Position numbers and translations under genes: made by a program. DNA of 64,000 nucleotides from Deltaproteobacteria bacterium (GTDB lineage Bacteria; Myxococcota_A; Polyangia; Polyangiales; Ga0077539): assembly GCA_016218725.1 (NCBI GenBank), contig JACRDB010000127.1, positions 1-64,000 of the forward strand. Reading direction: 5' to 3'. The notes under the pieces were generated by a model. It worked only from the letters and a program-made list of their open reading frames with translations. It made no database searches and had not been told where the DNA came from. Within the stretch, counting starts at the first letter, position 1; every line of letters begins with the position of its first letter. Of this stretch, positions 8,028-17,342 are shown piece after piece.

Positions 8028-8390
8028 ATGGAGCGCAGGACCCTGGGATCGGACAAGGTGGGTGACGAAGCCCGCGCGGTGGTCGCGAAGTTCCACCGCG
8101 ACCTGGTGGAGGAGGTCGCCCGCGCCGTCGCCTCCAAGCCCGTGGTGGTGGTGGGCATGGCCCAGAACCCCGTGGTCAAGAAGGCCCGCGCCTTCCTCGA
8201 CGTCGAGGGCATCGAGTACACCTACCTGGAGTATGGCAGCTACCTGTCGCAGTGGCGGCGGCGGCTCGCCATCAAGCTCTGGGCGGGCTTTCCCACCTTC
8301 CCCATGGTGTTCATGGATGGGGTGCTCCTCGGGGGTCACTCGGAGCTCGTGGCCCTGAAGGCCAGCGGGCGCCTGCCGAAGCGCTCCTAG
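8028..8390 (+). CDS. Glutaredoxin-fold protein lacking all cysteines
   Basis: The product is 120 residues. The fold is recognisable from the strand-helix pattern, the cis-proline motif TFP at residues 90-92 and the following VFMDGVLLGGHSEL, which matches the glutathione-binding end of glutaredoxins. The active site, normally CPYC or CGFS, reads NPVV at residues 47-50, and there is no Cys anywhere in the protein. It therefore cannot do thiol chemistry or ligate a cluster by Cys. An N-terminal extension of about 35 residues is helical and charged. A binding or regulatory role is the likely remainder. It is transcribed away from the SUI1-like gene. The family call is good, the role unknown. Confidence 0.8.
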   Translation: MERRTLGSDKVGDEARAVVAKFHRDLVEEVARAVASKPVVVVGMAQNPVVKKARAFLDVEGIEYTYLEYGSYLSQWRRRLAIKLWAGFPTFPMVFMDGVLLGGHSELVALKASGRLPKRS

Positions 8391-8401
8391 CGCGTCGGGG
8401 G

Positions 8402-8410
8402 TGCTACCCT
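8402..8410 (+). promoter_or_regulatory. Extended -10 (TGCTACCCT) for the sugar-dehydrogenase-like gene
   Basis: TGC-TACCCT ends eight bases before the GTG at 8419. An earlier in-frame GTG at 8401 would lie upstream of this element, so 8419 is preferred. Confidence 0.5.
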
Positions 8411-8418
8411 GCGGCGCC

Positions 8419-10083
8419 GTGCGTCGCGGGCGCTCTCCCTGGTGCATCCCCCTGGCGGCTGGCCTGGTCGCCTCCTGCGGCGCGCGACGCCGGGAGGCCC
8501 CTCGCCCCGTGGTGCCCCGCGACGCCGCCGCCCGGGCGCGCCCGAGGGACCCCTGCACGGGCGTGGGGAACGCCGTCGGGGTGCGCCTCCCGCGAGGCTT
8601 CTGCCTCCAGGAGATCGCCCGGGGGCTCCTGCGCCCGAGGCAGCTGACCTTCGCCCCGACTGGACAGCTCCTCGTGGCCGAGAGCGGCCGGGGCTGGGCA
8701 CGCCAGCGAGGGCGCGTCGGGGTGCTCACGCGCCAACCCGACGGCCGCTGGAGCGCAGATTCATTCCTCCTGGGCCTCGATCGCCCCCATGGCATCGCCT
8801 GGAGGGACGGGCACCTCTGGGTCGCCGCCGCCGACCGGATCGTGAAGGCGCCGCTGGACCTGGGCCTCGCCCGCGCGGAGCAGGCCACCACGGTGCTAGG
8901 CCCCCTGCCCGCCACGGGGAGGCATGTGCACAAGACCCTCGGCTTTGGCCCCGATGGGGCGCTCTATTTCTCCATCGGCTCCGGCACCGACAACGGCGCC
9001 CCCAACGGCTCCCGCGACGGCCCCGACCCCTGCCCCGAGGCCGAGGCCCTGGAGCCCCTCGCCGCCCGCGGCGTGGTCAACCGCTGGGACCCCTCGACCG
9101 GACGGCTGACGGTCTTTGCCAGAGGGCTCCGCAACAACCTCGGCCTCGCCTGGCACCCCACCTCGGGCTCCCTCTGGGGCGTAGAAAACGCCCGAGACTA
9201 CATTGACCGACAGGACCCTACACTCTCCGATGCCCTCCTCCCCCACGAGGAGCTGAACCACCTGGTGGAGGGCGGGCGCTACGGCTGGCCCTACTGTTAT
9301 GACGACAACCTGGTGTCGCCTGAGTATGCGCGCAGTACGCGGCAGGCGTGCGCGCGCGAGGCGCCGCCAGCGCAGCTCCTCCCGGCTCACGCGGCGCCGA
9401 TCAGCGTGCTGTTCTACACGGGCGCGATGTTCCCGGGCCCATGGAGGGGACGGGCCTTTGTGACATACCACGGGTACCGGGCCACGGGGCACCGGGTGGT
9501 GACCGTTCCCTTCGGCGCCGACGGGCGCCCCTCGGGGCCCGCGGAGGACTTCATCAACGGGTGGGAGGAGCGCCCGGGGAGGCCCCACGGGCACCTCCTC
9601 GGGCTCGCCCAGGGTCCCGACGGGGCCCTCTACCTCTCGGACGACGTAGGTGGGTTTGTGTACCGCGTCGCCTATGGGGAGAGCGCCCTGGAGGCCCCCG
9701 CCCCGCCGCCGCCGCCGGAGCCCGAGGCCCAGGCCGTGGTGGACGCGCGCTGCGCGGAGCTCTCGAGGCGCCGGGACGCCCTCTCGGTGCTCCAGCGCAC
9801 GGTGCTGGATGGCAAGTGCGTGCCCTGCCACGCTGCCTCGGCCGGGGGGCTCACGCTCCGCCGGTGCGACTGGAGGGCCACCTACGAGGCCCTGGCGCAC
9901 GGCCGCTCGGCCCTGGCGGACGCGCCCTACATCGCGCCCGGGGGCGCGGTCACCGGCGTCCTCGCGGCGCGGCTCCACGGCGAGGCCCAGGGGCCGCGCA
10001 TGCCCCCTCCCCCCGCGAGCCTCACCGCCGAGGAGCTCGCGCGCTTCGACGCGTGGCTCGCGGCGGGCGCGCCGCCGCCCTAG
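8419..10083 (+). CDS. Lipid-anchored PQQ-type sugar-dehydrogenase propeller fused to a C-terminal cytochrome c-like domain
   Basis: The product is about 554 residues. The lipobox VASC is followed by a basic linker. The main domain resembles soluble glucose/sorbosone dehydrogenase propellers. Visible signatures are RPHGIAW, the HKTLGFGPDGALYFSIGSG blade, RNNLGLAWHP, the NHLVEGGRYGWPYCYDD segment and GPDGALYLSDD. After a Pro/Glu-rich hinge, roughly the last 95 residues carry CVPCH, a single c-type heme site in a short domain, with a Met-Pro-rich end. Oxidation of a sugar or aldose by PQQ with transfer to the attached heme is the family expectation, but the substrate is unknown. The stop overlaps that of the convergent gene (CTAG). 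Confidence 0.82.
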   Translation: MRRGRSPWCIPLAAGLVASCGARRREAPRPVVPRDAAARARPRDPCTGVGNAVGVRLPRGFCLQEIARGLLRPRQLTFAPTGQLLVAESGRGWARQRGRVGVLTRQPDGRWSADSFLLGLDRPHGIAWRDGHLWVAAADRIVKAPLDLGLARAEQATTVLGPLPATGRHVHKTLGFGPDGALYFSIGSGTDNGAPNGSRDGPDPCPEAEALEPLAARGVVNRWDPSTGRLTVFARGLRNNLGLAWHPTSGSLWGVENARDYIDRQDPTLSDALLPHEELNHLVEGGRYGWPYCYDDNLVSPEYARSTRQACAREAPPAQLLPAHAAPISVLFYTGAMFPGPWRGRAFVTYHGYRATGHRVVTVPFGADGRPSGPAEDFINGWEERPGRPHGHLLGLAQGPDGALYLSDDVGGFVYRVAYGESALEAPAPPPPPEPEAQAVVDARCAELSRRRDALSVLQRTVLDGKCVPCHAASAGGLTLRRCDWRATYEALAHGRSALADAPYIAPGGAVTGVLAARLHGEAQGPRMPPPPASLTAEELARFDAWLAAGAPPP

Positions 10084-11126
10084 CGTGGGTTCGCGCAGCA
10101 GCGGAAGCCCGTGCTGTAGTCGTGGTAGGTGAAGGCGTGGGCGGTGGTGGTGTAGAGGCACCCGCGGCCGTTGATCTCCGCGTCCACGTAGAAGCCTCCC
10201 TTGAAGGTCCCCGCGGGGTCCGCGATCCACTCGTGGAGGTTGCCCACGAGGTCAAAGAGCCCCCACGGGGACACGCAGCGGTCAAAGGCCCCGGTGCGGG
10301 CCAGGCTGTCCGGCTGCATGTTGATCCCGGGGTTGTTCATCCGCTCGTAGGTGAACACCCCCATGGAGGTCCCGTAGAACTGCACCACCGGGTGCGGCGT
10401 GCGGGCCTCGTTGCAGCGCCGGCGCTCGTAGGTGTTCCCGTAGGGGTACGTGAGCGTCATCGGCCCGCGGCATGCCTGGAGCCACTCCGAGAGCGCGCAG
10501 AGGCGCTTGCCCGCGAGGCGGCACGCGGCCTCCGCCTGCTGCCCGGAGATGTACCCCTGGGGCACCACGCCCCCCCGCGAGAGCGCCCTCACGGTGCGCC
10601 CCTCGACGGAGAGGTACGGGGACCAGGGCCTCGCGGCGCCATCCGGGAGCACCTCCTCCAGCGACGCCTCCCAGCGGTCCACGCAGACGGCCCCGTTCAC
10701 CAACACCATGCCCTCGGGGCAGCGCATGTCCGATGGAGTATCCATTATTATATCGGTAATTATATCGCCTGAAAGTCCATCCATGGCGTCGGTGACAACG
10801 TCCCTGACGTCCATGGTGGCGTCCGTACGCGGCTCGGAGGTCGCGTCCATGCGCGCGTCCGAGCGGGCGTCGACGCGCCCATCGGCCGCCGTGCGGTCCC
10901 CAGGGGCGTCCGGCGAGTCCGGCGGGGCCTGCGAGTCCCGGGCGTCCGAGGGGAGGGCGTCCGGTGTGACCTCCGGGGCGTCCCCCGAGGTGTCCTCAAG
11001 GGCGTCCTGCCCATTAGTCTCCTGGAGGGCGCTGGCGTCGTCCGCTGCGCCGTCGAGGTCCCCCTGGGGCATGGACCCGCAGCCCGCGAAGAGCAGCACC
11101 CAGAGCGCGCGCGAGGGCCTCGGCAC
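10080..11126 (-). CDS. Lipoprotein with formylglycine-generating-enzyme-like (SUMF1) domain
   Basis: The product is 348 residues. A GTG start gives a short signal sequence with the lipobox FAGC. About 110 residues of Asp/Ala-rich linker follow, with many DA and DAP steps. The C-terminal 215 residues are an FGE/SUMF1-like domain. It shows EGMVLVNG...CVDRWEAS at the start, AEAACRLAGKRLCALSEW in the middle, and GNLHEWIAD then STGFRC at the end. Many bacterial members of this fold are lectin-like or modify proteins without being true sulfatase activators. I cannot assign catalysis, since no sulfatase is nearby. The start lies six bases after TAGCGT on the minus strand. Confidence 0.82.
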   Translation of the reverse strand: MPRPSRALWVLLFAGCGSMPQGDLDGAADDASALQETNGQDALEDTSGDAPEVTPDALPSDARDSQAPPDSPDAPGDRTAADGRVDARSDARMDATSEPRTDATMDVRDVVTDAMDGLSGDIITDIIMDTPSDMRCPEGMVLVNGAVCVDRWEASLEEVLPDGAARPWSPYLSVEGRTVRALSRGGVVPQGYISGQQAEAACRLAGKRLCALSEWLQACRGPMTLTYPYGNTYERRRCNEARTPHPVVQFYGTSMGVFTYERMNNPGINMQPDSLARTGAFDRCVSPWGLFDLVGNLHEWIADPAGTFKGGFYVDAEINGRGCLYTTTAHAFTYHDYSTGFRCCANPR

Positions 11127-11132
11127 GGCCCC

Positions 11133-11138
11133 ACGCTA
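11133..11138 (-). promoter_or_regulatory. -10-like TAGCGT for the SUMF1-like lipoprotein
   Basis: On the minus strand TAGCGT ends six bases before the GTG at 11126, with no Shine-Dalgarno sequence between. Confidence 0.42.
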
Positions 11139-11166
11139 GCGCAACCGCCTCGCGGGCGCCACGCGG

Positions 11167-11175
11167 TGTTACGCT
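11167..11175 (+). promoter_or_regulatory. Extended -10 (TGTTACGCT) for hutI
   Basis: TGT-TACGCT ends six bases before the GTG at 11182, again predicting a leaderless message. It is divergent from the SUMF1-like gene's element within a 55-base gap. Confidence 0.5.
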
Positions 11176-11181
11176 CGGCCC

Positions 11182-12474
11182 GTGACCCGACCTTCGGCAA
11201 GGGTGCTCCTCAGGCACGCCCGGGAGCTCCTCACCATGGACCGCGAGCTCCCACGGAGCGGCGCCCCTACCTGGGACCCAGGGGACCTCGGGGTCGTGAG
11301 GGACGGCGCCGTGGGCGTCGCCGATGGAAGAATCGTGGCCGTGGGCACCACCGCGGAGGTCGAGCGGCGCTTCCCGGTGTCCTCCGGAGACACGGTGGTG
11401 GAGGTGGGGGACCGGGTGCTCGCCCCCGGGCTGGTGGACTGTCACACCCACGCGCTCTTCGTCCAGGACCGGGCCGAGGAGTTCTCCCTGAGGCTCCAGG
11501 GCAGGAGCTACCAGGACATCGCGCGGGCGGGTGGCGGGATCGCTTCGAGCGTCCGCGCCCTGCGCTCGGCCTCGGACGCGCAGCTCCAGGCGACGCTTGC
11601 GCGCCGGCTCCGGCGCATGGCCCTTCGAGGCGTCACCACCGTCGAGGTCAAGACGGGCTACGCCCTGGACACGGCCAACGAGCTCCGGTCGCTGCGGGCC
11701 ATCGCCGCGGTGGAGGGCGCCGTGCCGACCTTCCTCCCCTACCACGCGGTCCCGCCGGAGCTCCGTGCCTCCCCCGACGGCCGCTCCCGGTACCTGAAGG
11801 AGGTGTCCGAGGTGATGCTCCCGGCGGTGCTCGCGGCGGGCCTGGCGCGCTTCATCGATGCCTATGTAGACGGCGCGGGCTTCTCCCCCGCGGAGGTGCG
11901 CGAGGCGCTGCAACGGGCAAGGGCCTCGGGCCTCGGGGTTCGGCTCCACGTGGGCCAGTTCGACGACGTGGGCGGCGCGGAGCTCGCCGCGGAGCTGGGC
12001 GCCACAAGCGCCGACCACCTGGAGCACGTCACCGACCGTGGCCTGGACGCGCTCTCCTCCGCGGGCACCGTGGCGGTGCTCCTCCCCGGTGCGGCGTTCT
12101 CCCTCGGGCAGACACCGCCGGACGCCCGGAGGCTGCGCGCCCATGGCGTCTCCGTCGCGGTCGCCACGGACTCGAACCCCGGCACCAGCCGCACGGAGAA
12201 CCTCCCCCTGATGGCCTCACTGGCCGTCCGCCTGGAGGGGCTCACCACCGTCGAGGCGTGGCATGCCATCACCGCCGTCCCGGCCCGCTCCCTTGGCCTG
12301 GACGACCGAGGTCGCCTCCGACCAGGCATGCGCGCGGACCTCTGCGTCCTGGACCTGCCCACCTGGGAGGCCCTCCCCTACGTCCTGGGAGACGTCCACG
12401 CCCCCCTCGTCCTGCGGGCCGGGGTCCCCCTCGCGGCCATGGCTTCCCCGGAGCTGTGTCAACATGTGCCATGA
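11182..12474 (+). CDS. hutI: Imidazolonepropionase of histidine degradation
   Basis: The product is 430 residues, close to the usual family length. It opens the imidazolone ring to N-formimino-glutamate in the cytoplasm, using a divalent metal. Motifs seen are the metal-binding HTH in PGLVDCHTHALF, then TTVEVKTGYALD, the LHVGQFDD segment, SADHLEH and ATDSNPGTS, all typical of HutI. No hutU, hutH or hutG lies in the window, so the pathway must be completed elsewhere. The gene stands alone between a divergent lipoprotein and a lipoprotein with its own promoter. Assignment is strong. Confidence 0.93.
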   Translation: MTRPSARVLLRHARELLTMDRELPRSGAPTWDPGDLGVVRDGAVGVADGRIVAVGTTAEVERRFPVSSGDTVVEVGDRVLAPGLVDCHTHALFVQDRAEEFSLRLQGRSYQDIARAGGGIASSVRALRSASDAQLQATLARRLRRMALRGVTTVEVKTGYALDTANELRSLRAIAAVEGAVPTFLPYHAVPPELRASPDGRSRYLKEVSEVMLPAVLAAGLARFIDAYVDGAGFSPAEVREALQRARASGLGVRLHVGQFDDVGGAELAAELGATSADHLEHVTDRGLDALSSAGTVAVLLPGAAFSLGQTPPDARRLRAHGVSVAVATDSNPGTSRTENLPLMASLAVRLEGLTTVEAWHAITAVPARSLGLDDRGRLRPGMRADLCVLDLPTWEALPYVLGDVHAPLVLRAGVPLAAMASPELCQHVP

Positions 12475-12481
12475 GCAAAGG

Positions 12482-12516
12482 TGCGGAACTCCGCGAAATC
12501 ATTGGTGATTTTCCGC
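12482..12516. repeat. Nested inverted repeat between hutI and the Cys-rich lipoprotein
   Basis: The core arms AAATCA and TGATTT (12496-12501 and 12506-12511) flank TTGG. Outer arms GCGGAA (12482-12487) and TTCCGC (12511-12516) pair further out. It lies just after the hutI stop and 6 bases upstream of a sigma-54-like promoter. It could be a terminator, an activator-binding site, or both. There is no run of T after it. Confidence 0.45.
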
Positions 12517-12522
12517 AATTCC

Positions 12523-12538
12523 TGGCACGCTTCGTGCT
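12523..12538 (+). promoter_or_regulatory. Sigma-54-like (-24/-12) promoter
   Basis: TGGCACGCTTCGTGCT matches the consensus TGGCACG-N4-TTGC(A/T) at every fixed position except one T to G. The invariant GG and GC are correctly spaced. The start codon of the next gene is 28 bases downstream, leaving room for a short leader with GAGG at 12555-12558. The window encodes two NtrC-type activators, which such promoters require. Confidence 0.6.
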
Positions 12539-12566
12539 GGCACGCCCGTCTACCGAGGTCCCTTTG

Positions 12567-13277
12567 ATGCGAAGACGAGTGGGTATCTGTTGGCTTCTCT
12601 GGGCTGGGGTTGTGGGTTGTGGCGCCACCGTGGCGCCCGCGGAGGACGCGGGCCCGGACACGGCGTCGGACACGGCGTCGGACACGGCGGTCCCAGACAC
12701 CGCGGTGCCGGACACGGCGAGGCCGGACGCGCCTCCACCGGACGTCGTGCGTCCGCCGAGGGTCCCGAGGAACCACCGCGCGGTGGCGACGGCGTGCCCG
12801 TCGGAGCGCCCGGCGACGACCTGCATGGGGCCCCTCGGGGGCGGTCCGCCGGTGCAGTGCCGCGGCAGCGCGGAGTGCACCATGGGGATGAACGGGCGCT
12901 GCGTCGGGAATCCCCACGACGGCTGCCGGTGCAACTACGACACGTGCTTCAACGACTCGCAGTGCGCCCGCGCGGGGGGCCCCTGCGCGTGCAGGCTCAA
13001 CACCCGCGGGGCCAGCGGCGCCAACGTGTGCCTCGGCGGCAACTGCCAGACGGACGCCAACTGCGGTCCCGGAGGATACTGCTCGCCCACCCTCGGGTTC
13101 TGCGGGGACTTCGGCGGCGTCGAGGCGTACTACTGCCACACCCCCCAGGACGAGTGCATCGACGACGAGGACTGCCTCACCACCACCGACGGGGGCTTCC
13201 TCGGGCAGAGGCCCTACTGCGCATTCAACCGCGAGACCTCCCGATGGCGCTGCTCGAACATGGCCTGCGCGGGCTGA
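12567..13277 (+). CDS. Cys-rich secreted lipoprotein
   Basis: The product is 236 residues with a basic start, the Trp/Leu-rich core and lipobox VVGC. A linker of repeated D-T/A-P steps (about 45 residues) follows. The rest is rich in Cys (about twenty residues), with patterns such as CRGSAECTMGMNGRC and CNYDTC-N-DSQC. These resemble short disulfide modules found in myxobacterial surface proteins. I see no catalytic motif. ATG 12567 is preceded by GAGG at eight bases. It is the only gene here with a sigma-54-like promoter and may be switched on by an NtrC-type regulator. Its end overlaps the start of the di-heme gene by 34 bases. Confidence 0.8.
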   Translation: MRRRVGICWLLWAGVVGCGATVAPAEDAGPDTASDTASDTAVPDTAVPDTARPDAPPPDVVRPPRVPRNHRAVATACPSERPATTCMGPLGGGPPVQCRGSAECTMGMNGRCVGNPHDGCRCNYDTCFNDSQCARAGGPCACRLNTRGASGANVCLGGNCQTDANCGPGGYCSPTLGFCGDFGGVEAYYCHTPQDECIDDEDCLTTTDGGFLGQRPYCAFNRETSRWRCSNMACAG

Positions 13278-14536
13278 TCCCCGCCGCCTGCGTCGCCGTG
13301 GCCTCCTGCGGCGGTGCGTCGGTGGGTCCCCCACGCTCGGAGCTCGGGCGCTACCTGCACGAGGCATCGTTCCGTCGGCAGGCGCTGGAGAGCTCCCTCA
13401 CCACAACCGACAACCGCTACGCGCGACTCCGCCTCGCCCGCTACGAGACCGGCGCCGCGGAGGACTGGTCGCGGCTCCCCGCGTGGAACCCCGCGGTGTC
13501 CGTGGTGCTCGCGAGCTCCCTCGGGGGAGGCGAGGCTCCGGCCGCCGCGGCGCTCGACCTCCCCTCGGAGGCCCAGGAAGGCTCCGAGGCGGCGCTCCTG
13601 GAGCTGGGCCGCCTGGCGTTCTGGCGGTACCCCGCGATGCTCCTCCCCGAGCGCACCGAGGTGGCGCTTCGCAGCGGCGAGCTGGTCCCCGCCCGCTACG
13701 GGCTCTGGCGGGACCCCGCGAGCGATCGCGTCGGGGGCCTCGTCGAGGTCACGCTCCAGGGCGGCGGGCGCGCCCTGAGCCTCACGTGCTCGAGCTGCCA
13801 CGCGGCCGAGGGCCCTCGTGGGCTGGTCCCGGGCGTCGCCAACGCGCGCTTTGACTATGGCGCAATGAGCGCCGACGGCAACCCGAACCTCCCCCCGGAG
13901 TACGAAGCGAGGCTCCGTCGCTGGGGCCCCGGCCGCGTGGACGTGGCCACCCTCGAAGGCACCGAACCCATCGCCGTGCCGGACCTGCGCCCGCTGAGGG
14001 ATCAGCGCTTCCTCCACCGCGCGGGCGCCGTGACCCAGCGCTCCATCGCCTCCCTCGCCGTGCGCGTGGAGACGCTTCTCATCACCGGCCACCAGCAGGC
14101 CGTGCGCCCGCCCAGGGAGGTCTCCGCGGGCCTGGCGCTGTACCTCTGGAGCCTCGCCGACGCGCTCCCCCCGAGGGGGCGCCCTGGGCCTTCGACGGAC
14201 CGCGGGTGGAGGGTGTTCTCCCAGCGCTGCGCCGGGTGCCACGGCGCCGAGGGCCAGGGCGGCGGCCTCGTGGAGCCCGAGGACAGCGTCACCGACGGAG
14301 CCATCGCCCGCTCCGCGGAGCGGGGCACCGGGTCCTACCGCGTCCCTTCCCTGCGGGGCGTGACAGACCGAGGGCTCCTCCTCCACGACGGCTCCATCGC
14401 GGGCCTCGACGCCCTCCTGGACCCGCGGCGGGGTGTGACCCCGGAGGGCCCCGCGGCGATGCCCTCGCACCCCTTCGCCCTCGACCTGCCGGAGGACGAC
14501 CGCCGGGCCCTGCGCGAGCTCCTCTCGGCGCTGTGA
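13244..14536 (+). CDS. Di-heme cytochrome c lipoprotein
   Basis: The product is 430 residues. A short signal sequence ends in VASC, a lipobox. Two heme-binding sites are present: CSSCH at residues 182-186 and CAGCH at 329-333. The layout of two separated heme domains, with GSYRVPSLRGV...LLHDGS near the second, recalls the cytochrome c peroxidase/MauG superfamily. I cannot tell peroxidase from electron-transfer use. The start lies inside the end of the Cys-rich lipoprotein gene, so the two are probably one transcript and may be used together on the surface. Start choice rests on the ATG that gives a signal peptide directly. Confidence 0.82.
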   Translation: MALLEHGLRGLIPAACVAVASCGGASVGPPRSELGRYLHEASFRRQALESSLTTTDNRYARLRLARYETGAAEDWSRLPAWNPAVSVVLASSLGGGEAPAAAALDLPSEAQEGSEAALLELGRLAFWRYPAMLLPERTEVALRSGELVPARYGLWRDPASDRVGGLVEVTLQGGGRALSLTCSSCHAAEGPRGLVPGVANARFDYGAMSADGNPNLPPEYEARLRRWGPGRVDVATLEGTEPIAVPDLRPLRDQRFLHRAGAVTQRSIASLAVRVETLLITGHQQAVRPPREVSAGLALYLWSLADALPPRGRPGPSTDRGWRVFSQRCAGCHGAEGQGGGLVEPEDSVTDGAIARSAERGTGSYRVPSLRGVTDRGLLLHDGSIAGLDALLDPRRGVTPEGPAAMPSHPFALDLPEDDRRALRELLSAL

Positions 14537-14547
14537 GCGCGCCATCA

Positions 14548-14567
14548 TTGGCGGCGGCGACCGCCAA
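14548..14567. terminator. Hairpin between convergent genes
   Basis: Perfect seven-base arms TTGGCGG and CCGCCAA enclose a six-base loop. An alternative overlapping 12-base palindrome, GCCAACGTTGGC, sits at 14563-14574. It lies between the di-heme gene stop and the stop of the NtrC-type regulator, where a two-way terminator would be expected. No T-run follows. Confidence 0.5.
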
Positions 14568-14580
14568 CGTTGGCGTACGC

Positions 14581-15939
<1,359 letters not shown>

Positions 15940-15949
15940 GGCCGGGAGC

Positions 15950-17329
15950 CTACGCCTCCACCGCGGGGCCTTCGAGGGGCACCCGGAGCACGAAGCGGGT
16001 CACCGCCTCCGCGCGCTCGTAGCGCACGCTCCCTCCGTGGGCCTGGGCCACCGCCCGCGTCAGAGCCAGGCCCAGCCCCGTGCCACCGTGGCGCGTGCTG
16101 AAGAAGGGCTCGAAGAGCCTCGGGAGGTCCCCCGGGGCGACGCCCAGGCCGCGGTCCTCCACGGCGATGGAGCTCCAGCGCCCGTCAGAGGCGAGCGCCA
16201 CGCGCACGGAGCCCCCCTCGGGAGAGGCCTCGATGGCGTTGCGAAGGAGGTTGTCCAGGGCGCGTGTCACGGCGTCGCGGTCTACGACGGCAGTGGCCTC
16301 GCCGTGAACTTCGAGGGTCACCCCCCGGGCTCCCGCGGACGCCGCCAGGAGCGCCGCACGCTCGAGCGCGAGGGCCCCGAGGTCCTCCCTGCGCGTGGGG
16401 CCTCGGCGCCGACCGGACACCACCAGGAGGTCGGACACCAGGCGATCGAGCCTGGAGAGCTCTGCCCCCGCGGCGTCGAGGTCTTCGCGCACCGCGGGGG
16501 CCGCGGCCATGCGCGCGAGGTCCAGCTTGAGCTTGATGGACGCCAGGGGGTTTCGCACCTCATGGGCCACGCCCGCGACCACACGCCCGAGGGACGCCAG
16601 GCGCGCCTGGTCGGCCACGGTGCGCGCGAGGGCGTCGCGCTCGCCCTGGGCGTGCGCCAGGGAGCGTGCCATGGCCTCCAGGTGCACGGCCACGGAGGCG
16701 AGCTCCGTAAGCCTCGGCCGCTCCACCTCCGAGGCGAGGTCTCGCCGGAGGGCTCCGAGGGTGCGCCCAAGGCTCCCGGTGCCCGCGCGCACGAGGCTCC
16801 AGGTGTGCAGCGCCAGCGCCGCCAACGCGAGGGTCGCCAGGGCCAGGACGGCGATGCCCGCCCTCCAGGGGCCCTCCCTCGGGAGCGCGGGCACCAGCAC
16901 CGAGGCCCAGGCGACGGCGCCGCCGGGCGTCGGCTGCGCCGCCACGGCGAGGGAGCCGACGTCGCGTGACGCTTCCTCGAGCGGGCGCGCGCGGGTGAGA
17001 GGGCACACGCCGCGGGCGCCATGACCGCTGGAGCGCGCGCGCTCAAGGACGTCCTGCACGCACTCGGCGGCGCGGGGTGGCAGTCTCGGAGCGCCGCGGG
17101 AGGGATCCCACCAGCCGGCTCTAGGCGCCCTGGGGCGCCGTCGGGGGGGTGCTTCGCCCAGGGAGGCCAGGGCCTCGGCCCGCTCCTGGGCGAGGTCCTG
17201 GGCCTGCTCCACCCGGGAGGAGAGGGACGCCTCGGCAAAGCGGGCGAAGGCGAAGAGCGCCCCGGCGCTCGCGCACACCGCGAGGAGGACCAGGGCGCTC
17301 AGGCGCCGACCGAGGGAGACTCCCGACAC
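15950..17329 (-). CDS. Membrane-bound sensor histidine kinase
   Basis: The product is about 459 residues. A GTG at 17329 was chosen. It lies just past the upstream gene's stop, before the first hydrophobic segment, and seven bases after TAGCAT. Two transmembrane helices flank a periplasmic sensor region of about 130 residues rich in Arg and Pro. The kinase core has the H-box AHEVRNPLAS (His about residue 256), the N-box LDNLLRNAIEAS, the G1 motif VEDRGLGV, FEPFF and the G2 motif GGTGLGLAL. It pairs with the NtrC-type regulator directly downstream. The signal is unknown. The upstream DUF5666-like secreted protein could be a periplasmic partner. Confidence 0.92.
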   Translation of the reverse strand: MSGVSLGRRLSALVLLAVCASAGALFAFARFAEASLSSRVEQAQDLAQERAEALASLGEAPPRRRPRAPRAGWWDPSRGAPRLPPRAAECVQDVLERARSSGHGARGVCPLTRARPLEEASRDVGSLAVAAQPTPGGAVAWASVLVPALPREGPWRAGIAVLALATLALAALALHTWSLVRAGTGSLGRTLGALRRDLASEVERPRLTELASVAVHLEAMARSLAHAQGERDALARTVADQARLASLGRVVAGVAHEVRNPLASIKLKLDLARMAAAPAVREDLDAAGAELSRLDRLVSDLLVVSGRRRGPTRREDLGALALERAALLAASAGARGVTLEVHGEATAVVDRDAVTRALDNLLRNAIEASPEGGSVRVALASDGRWSSIAVEDRGLGVAPGDLPRLFEPFFSTRHGGTGLGLALTRAVAQAHGGSVRYERAEAVTRFVLRVPLEGPAVEA

Positions 17330-17336
17330 GGCGGGG

Positions 17337-17342
17337 ATGCTA
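17337..17342 (-). promoter_or_regulatory. -10-like TAGCAT for the histidine kinase
   Basis: On the minus strand TAGCAT ends seven bases before the GTG at 17329. It overlaps the last codons of the upstream gene, so the kinase could be transcribed both from it and by read-through. Confidence 0.4.
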
